Shown: piece after piece, positions 62,442 to 64,000 of the stretch
Numbering within the stretch: position 1 is the stretch's first letter
Layout of the letters: each line of letters opens with the position of its first letter
Assembly (NCBI GenBank): GCA_016710075.1
Contig: JADJLO010000001.1
Coordinates: 372,001-436,000, forward strand
Source of the DNA: Acidobacteriota bacterium
Lineage (GTDB): Bacteria; Acidobacteriota; Blastocatellia; RBC074
Direction: 5' to 3'
DNA: 64,000 bases
Notes under the pieces: generated by a model
What the model was told of the DNA's origin: nothing
The model's input: only the letters and a program-made list of their open reading frames with translations
Database searches by the model: none
Position numbers and translations under genes: made by a program

Positions 62442-63438
62442 ATGTCGAATCACATCAAGACGTTTCTGGTAATCGCCTCTTTTATCTTCGTTGGATTGAC
62501 CGTGCCGGCGCTGATTGCGGGTCGTGTGAGTGCCATCAGGGATCAGAATCCTCCCGTAGCCAATCAGAATCCGGCAGCTCAGCCCGCCGTTCAGCCCGCA
62601 GTTCAAGATGACGAAAAGCATTTCCATCACGTTCATCTGAATGTGATGGATCCAAAAGCTTCGATAGATTTTTACACCAGCAAGTTCGACTCCGAGAAAG
62701 CCAGATTCGAAGGGCTGGTCGACGCCGTCTGGGCTCAGAAATCGTGGTTGTTATTCAGCAAGGTCAATCAGGCCCCGGTATCGGACCTCAATTCGGCCAT
62801 CTGGCACATCGGCTGGGGGGCTGAAGACATGAAGGCCACCTATGAAAAACAGCTCGCAATGGGAACGAAATTCTTTGAGCCGCTGACCGATATCAGCGAC
62901 ATCGGCGGAAATGCCAATGCCCGTCCCGGGAGTTTCTATTACGCCTATGTAGAGAGTCCGGACAAGGCTCTGATAGAGCTCAATACGGCGGCACATCATA
63001 ATTTCGGTCACCTGCACCTGTTTAGCGCCGATCCGGTTGGTGCGGCCGAATGGTATGAGAAGTACCTCGGGGCGAAGCGCCGAAATCGCAATCCCTCTCG
63101 TGAACCGAGGTTCTACAGAGGCCACCAGATCGGCCCCAGCGCCTCGTTTATGCTCGATAACGTGAACATCATCATCTTTCCGGTTGAATACTCGAAGAAG
63201 GCCTATGCCGATCAATGGAAAGGGAAGACCGAACTTGAGTCGACCAAAGGCCATTCGATCGATCATATCGGTGTCAGCCTGGCCAATCTTGAACAGGGGC
63301 TCGAAGCTCAGAAAAGACGGGGCCAAGGTCACCGATGAGATAAAATCGATCGCCGGCGGTAAGATCAAATATGCTTTCATTGAAGGCCCCGACAAGATCC
63401 GCATTGAGGTGATTGAGGGCCATCCGAAAAAGATTTAA
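62442..63438 (+). CDS. Secreted glyoxalase/VOC-fold protein, one frameshift
   Basis: About 332 residues after joining. An N-terminal signal segment (KTFLVIASFIFVGLTVPALIAG) and a Pro/Ala/Gln-rich linker lead to two VOC domains: EKHFHHVHLNVMDPKASIDFYTSKFDSEKARFEG and NFGHLHLFSADPVGAAEWYEKYLGAKR, with IDHIGVSLANLEQGLE beginning a third strand set. The break is near 63304-63307: two missing A (or one extra base) would give GLEKLRKDGAKVTDEIK, which runs on to RIEVIEGHPKKI at 63438. VOC proteins bind a metal by His/Glu; here the substrate is unknown and the export signal is unusual for the fold. Confidence 0.85.
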
Positions 63439-63517
63439 CCCGCGAGTCCGATCAGGTAACTGACCGAAATTTTTTGCAGCATATATTCTTTTAAATTAAA
63501 TGATGGAGGATAAATCG

Positions 63518-64000
63518 ATGCGACGAAAACTAGTCGTACCAGCTATTTTTTGCTCTTAGTGACATTGACCGGGCTTGCCGGTGCTCAGGACAAGTTGTCA
63601 GGAAGATGGGAAGGAAGCTTGCGTCACCGCAGGGTGAAAGGCCGACAGTCATGATCTTCAAGAAAAATGGTGAAGGTTACACGGGCAGATCGATGGGATT
63701 GCGACCGGGACTGAAGTCGAGCTCAAGGATGTAAAGCTTGACGGCAGCACTGTGACCGCCAAGGCGGATCTGGAAACCCCCGGGCTGTGATCGCGATCAA
63801 CTATTCATTCAAGCTCGATGGCGAGACGCTCAAGGGCAGGATCGCTGGATTTCGGCAGCCAGAGCATGGCTCTGGATATCGATCTCAAACGCGTCAGCGC
63901 TGACACCGAAGGGCATTGACCGCGGCGGCGCCGGCTGGCGCTGCGGCGGGCGGCCAGCGGGGGCAGCCGGAGGCGCAGCAGGCGGTCAACAGCGCCAGCA
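63518..64000 (+). CDS. Small secreted protein, frame broken several times, cut by window edge
   Basis: The ATG at 63518 has GGAGG upstream and starts MRRKLVVP. The signal peptide, mature LSGRWEGSLASPQGERP, then TVMIFKKNGEGYTG, GTEVELKDVKLDGSTVTAKADLE, AINYSFKLDGETLKGRIAG and SQSMALDIDLKRVSAD are each found in different frames, so at least five small indels lie in about 400 bases. The end is Gly/Ala/Gln-rich and runs off the window. The GRWEG opening matches the small lipocalin-like secreted proteins at 4680 and 39635. The high break density is best explained by poor sequence near a contig end. Confidence 0.6.

Overview
The window looks like a chromosomal segment of a Gram-negative, probably soil or sediment heterotroph. 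Acidobacteriota is the best guess, from the combination of squalene-hopene cyclase, DUF4159 and DUF4175 proteins, secreted PQQ-type beta-propellers, a cytochrome c fused to a PHM-like copper domain, and many signal-peptide proteins of unknown function. The phylum is inferred from gene content and not proven. No rRNA, tRNA, CRISPR array, phage or transposase gene was seen.

Layout. 1-4666 (+): the end of an unknown gene, a RidA-like protein, a frameshifted DUF3810 membrane protein, squalene-hopene cyclase and a SAM methyltransferase. 4680-26003 (-): about 21 kb of co-oriented genes. In transcription order these are a VWA/GATase-like membrane protein, a caspase-fold protein without an evident catalytic Cys, a TPR gluzincin-like protein, DUF4159, MoxR ATPase, DUF58, BatA/VWA and DUF4175 with a long Gly-Gln repeat. 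They are followed by a Gld-type ABC system (ATPase, permease, GldG-like), DUF4340, MsrA and a small secreted protein. 26201-26794 (+): an unknown membrane protein. 26913-32247 (-): yceD-rpmF-plsX-fabD-fabG-acpP-fabF behind a near-consensus promoter. 32436-35684 (+): argC-argB-argD. 35808-38266 (+): an unknown secreted protein and proline dehydrogenase, followed by an inverted-repeat-bounded intergenic element.

38626-49376 holds a CusF-SCO1 fusion lipoprotein, a small secreted protein and five secreted beta-propeller proteins. Two of the propellers are on the minus strand and three on the plus strand, and the plus-strand set is interrupted by an internally deleted iron alcohol dehydrogenase. 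49449-52558 (+): an M1 metallopeptidase and a membrane protein. 52619-55077 (-): an FAH-family enzyme and a semialdehyde dehydrogenase, a likely sugar-acid catabolic pair. 55290-64000 (+): an amidohydrolase, a HEAT-repeat/cyclophilin fusion, a cytochrome c/PHM-like protein, a second amidohydrolase, a secreted glyoxalase-fold protein and a truncated, error-rich secreted protein.

About thirteen otherwise intact genes are interrupted by small indels, most of them at A/T homopolymers. I read this as uncorrected sequencing error, and I give these genes as single spans with the break noted. Several intergenic gaps contain self-complementary arrays of short words that differ from gap to gap.
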